From IMG/VR virus record IMGVR_UViG_3300028177_000022, positions 1-30,231 of that record: 30,231 bases of DNA; one strand, written 5' to 3'. The stretch is from a virus. The notes beneath the pieces were generated by a model that worked only from the letters and a program-made list of their open reading frames with translations, ran no database searches and had not been told where the DNA came from. The position numbers were made by a program, and so were the translations under genes. Below are positions 29,584 through 30,231 of this stretch, one piece after another; positions within the stretch are counted from its first letter, which is position 1; each line of letters starts with the position of its first letter.

Positions 29584-30231
29584 TAGCCTTGTCCTCCGCT
29601 CATAGCGCCATATAGGCCTGCAATACCTGCGACACCCCCACCAATTTGTGAAGCTAAGCTTGGAGCAGCAGCGTATTGGACATCGGTAGAACCTAATGCA
29701 CCTGCATTACCCCGAAGAATATCACTCATAAATTGTACTTGTTGTTTCTCATAGTCTTGCCCTTCTCTAAACTGTTGATACTCAAGACTAAGAATTTCTT
29801 GATTCAGTCTTTGAATTTCTTCAGCATCAGTTGATTGAGCTACTAAAGTTTTAAGCTCAGTCATTCTTTGATTGGCAGCAATGTTAGCTTGTGATTTACC
29901 ACCTTCCATCCCCATTTGAAGACCAGCTAATCCTAAATCTTTGTCCATCCCTGCTTCAAATTGTTCGCCTGTTTGAGTCATTCTTCGAGCGTCTATATCT
30001 GCTTGAAGGTTAGCTTGATCGGCTGTTAAAGTTCTTGCTTGGTCTCTTTCAAATTGATTCGCTGCAAATTTGTATGCGTCTTGTTCGCCTTGATAACCTA
30101 TCTTAGCTAATTGCGTTTGTAAGTTTCTATCAGCTTCTCCTTCCATTAAAGCTTGTCGCCCGCCACCAAAAGTACCTCTTCCTATAGAACCCATACCCCT
30201 GCCCGATTTAGCAATAGCTGCATTACGCCTA
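29583..30231 (-). CDS. coiled-coil virion-associated protein (partial, N-terminus off window)
   Basis: The frame is still open at the right edge: upstream of the ATG at 30194 it reads RRNAAIAKSGRG without a stop, so the true start is probably beyond the window. The visible part has a GSIGRGTFGGGRQAL segment and a long Gln/Ala/Asp-rich coiled coil (AANQFERDQARTLTADQANL, residues 45-64 counted from 30194). It ends with a Gly/Ala hydrophobic stretch (SLASQIGGGVAGIAGLYGAM). It looks like an internal or tail structural protein of podovirus type. Function is not known to me. Confidence 0.72.
   Translation of the reverse strand, partial: RRNAAIAKSGRGMGSIGRGTFGGGRQALMEGEADRNLQTQLAKIGYQGEQDAYKFAANQFERDQARTLTADQANLQADIDARRMTQTGEQFEAGMDKDLGLAGLQMGMEGGKSQANIAANQRMTELKTLVAQSTDAEEIQRLNQEILSLEYQQFREGQDYEKQQVQFMSDILRGNAGALGSTDVQYAAAPSLASQIGGGVAGIAGLYGAMSGGQG

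Noticed and set aside
1-30231. CRISPR array, tRNA genes, insertion sequences
   Set aside because: No direct repeats with regular 30-base spacers, no cloverleaf with a CCA-type end, and no transposase were recognised by eye. The TGTTCCAA and 30-base repeats have no CRISPR-type spacing.

Overview
The window looks like part of a tailed double-stranded DNA phage genome (Caudoviricetes), probably a short-tailed virus of a Gram-negative, plausibly marine alphaproteobacterial, host. The evidence is dense gene packing with ATGA/TAATG/TAGTG overlaps, strong AAGGAG-type ribosome sites, a phage-style family A DNA polymerase, a DUF927 primase-helicase, VRR-NUC and Cas4-like nucleases, DUF3310, and a 2,573-residue LPD38/PLxRG-type virion protein. 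The DNA is A+T-rich. The marine assignment rests on my memory of similar small phage proteins and is an inference. No integrase, tRNA, phage RNA polymerase, terminase, portal or capsid gene lies in this window.

Layout. Bases 1-177 hold no gene I can support. Bases 178-2407 hold three short plus-strand transcription units. Each begins with a near-identical extended -10 promoter (GTAAAGTAATGTTATAAT). The first and third transcribed genes are followed by a conserved GNRA-loop hairpin, and two classical intrinsic terminators close units at 1097-1127 and 2381-2407. A 30-base repeat built on TGACTGGTATCAAAGG sits just upstream of the second and third promoters and twice more at 2413-2466. Bases 2408-3093 are non-coding and origin-like: 13 copies of TGTTCCAA in alternating orientation, an A+T tract, TAG triplets and a consensus DnaA box followed by a near-consensus one.

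Bases 3094-9096 are a run of 24 small, mostly overlapping plus-strand genes of largely unknown function. Recognisable members are VRR-NUC, DUF3310, small helix-turn-helix and zinc-ribbon proteins, and two single-pass membrane proteins. Bases 9093-20571 form the replication and recombination block: DNA polymerase A, a 2-oxoglutarate oxygenase-like protein, small conserved proteins, a Cas4/RecB-type Fe-S nuclease with an inserted PriCT-like module, an HNH protein, an SNF2-type helicase, an unusual helix-turn-helix protein fused to an RNA polymerase alpha-CTD-like domain, an ssDNA-binding protein, an HTH protein and the primase-helicase. From 20568 to the right end three genes run on the minus strand, converging on the replication block. 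They encode virion components: a giant injected-type polyvalent protein with a GHKL ATPase fold and two zinc-peptidase-like motifs, and two coiled-coil/low-complexity structural proteins, the last cut by the window edge.

How they may fit together (inference): the early units and small-gene array act on the host. The polymerase, primase-helicase, SSB and nucleases replicate and recombine the genome from the origin-like region. With no phage RNA polymerase visible, the alpha-CTD fusion is a candidate for steering host RNA polymerase to phage promoters. The giant virion protein probably enters the cell with the DNA and carries several enzymatic activities.
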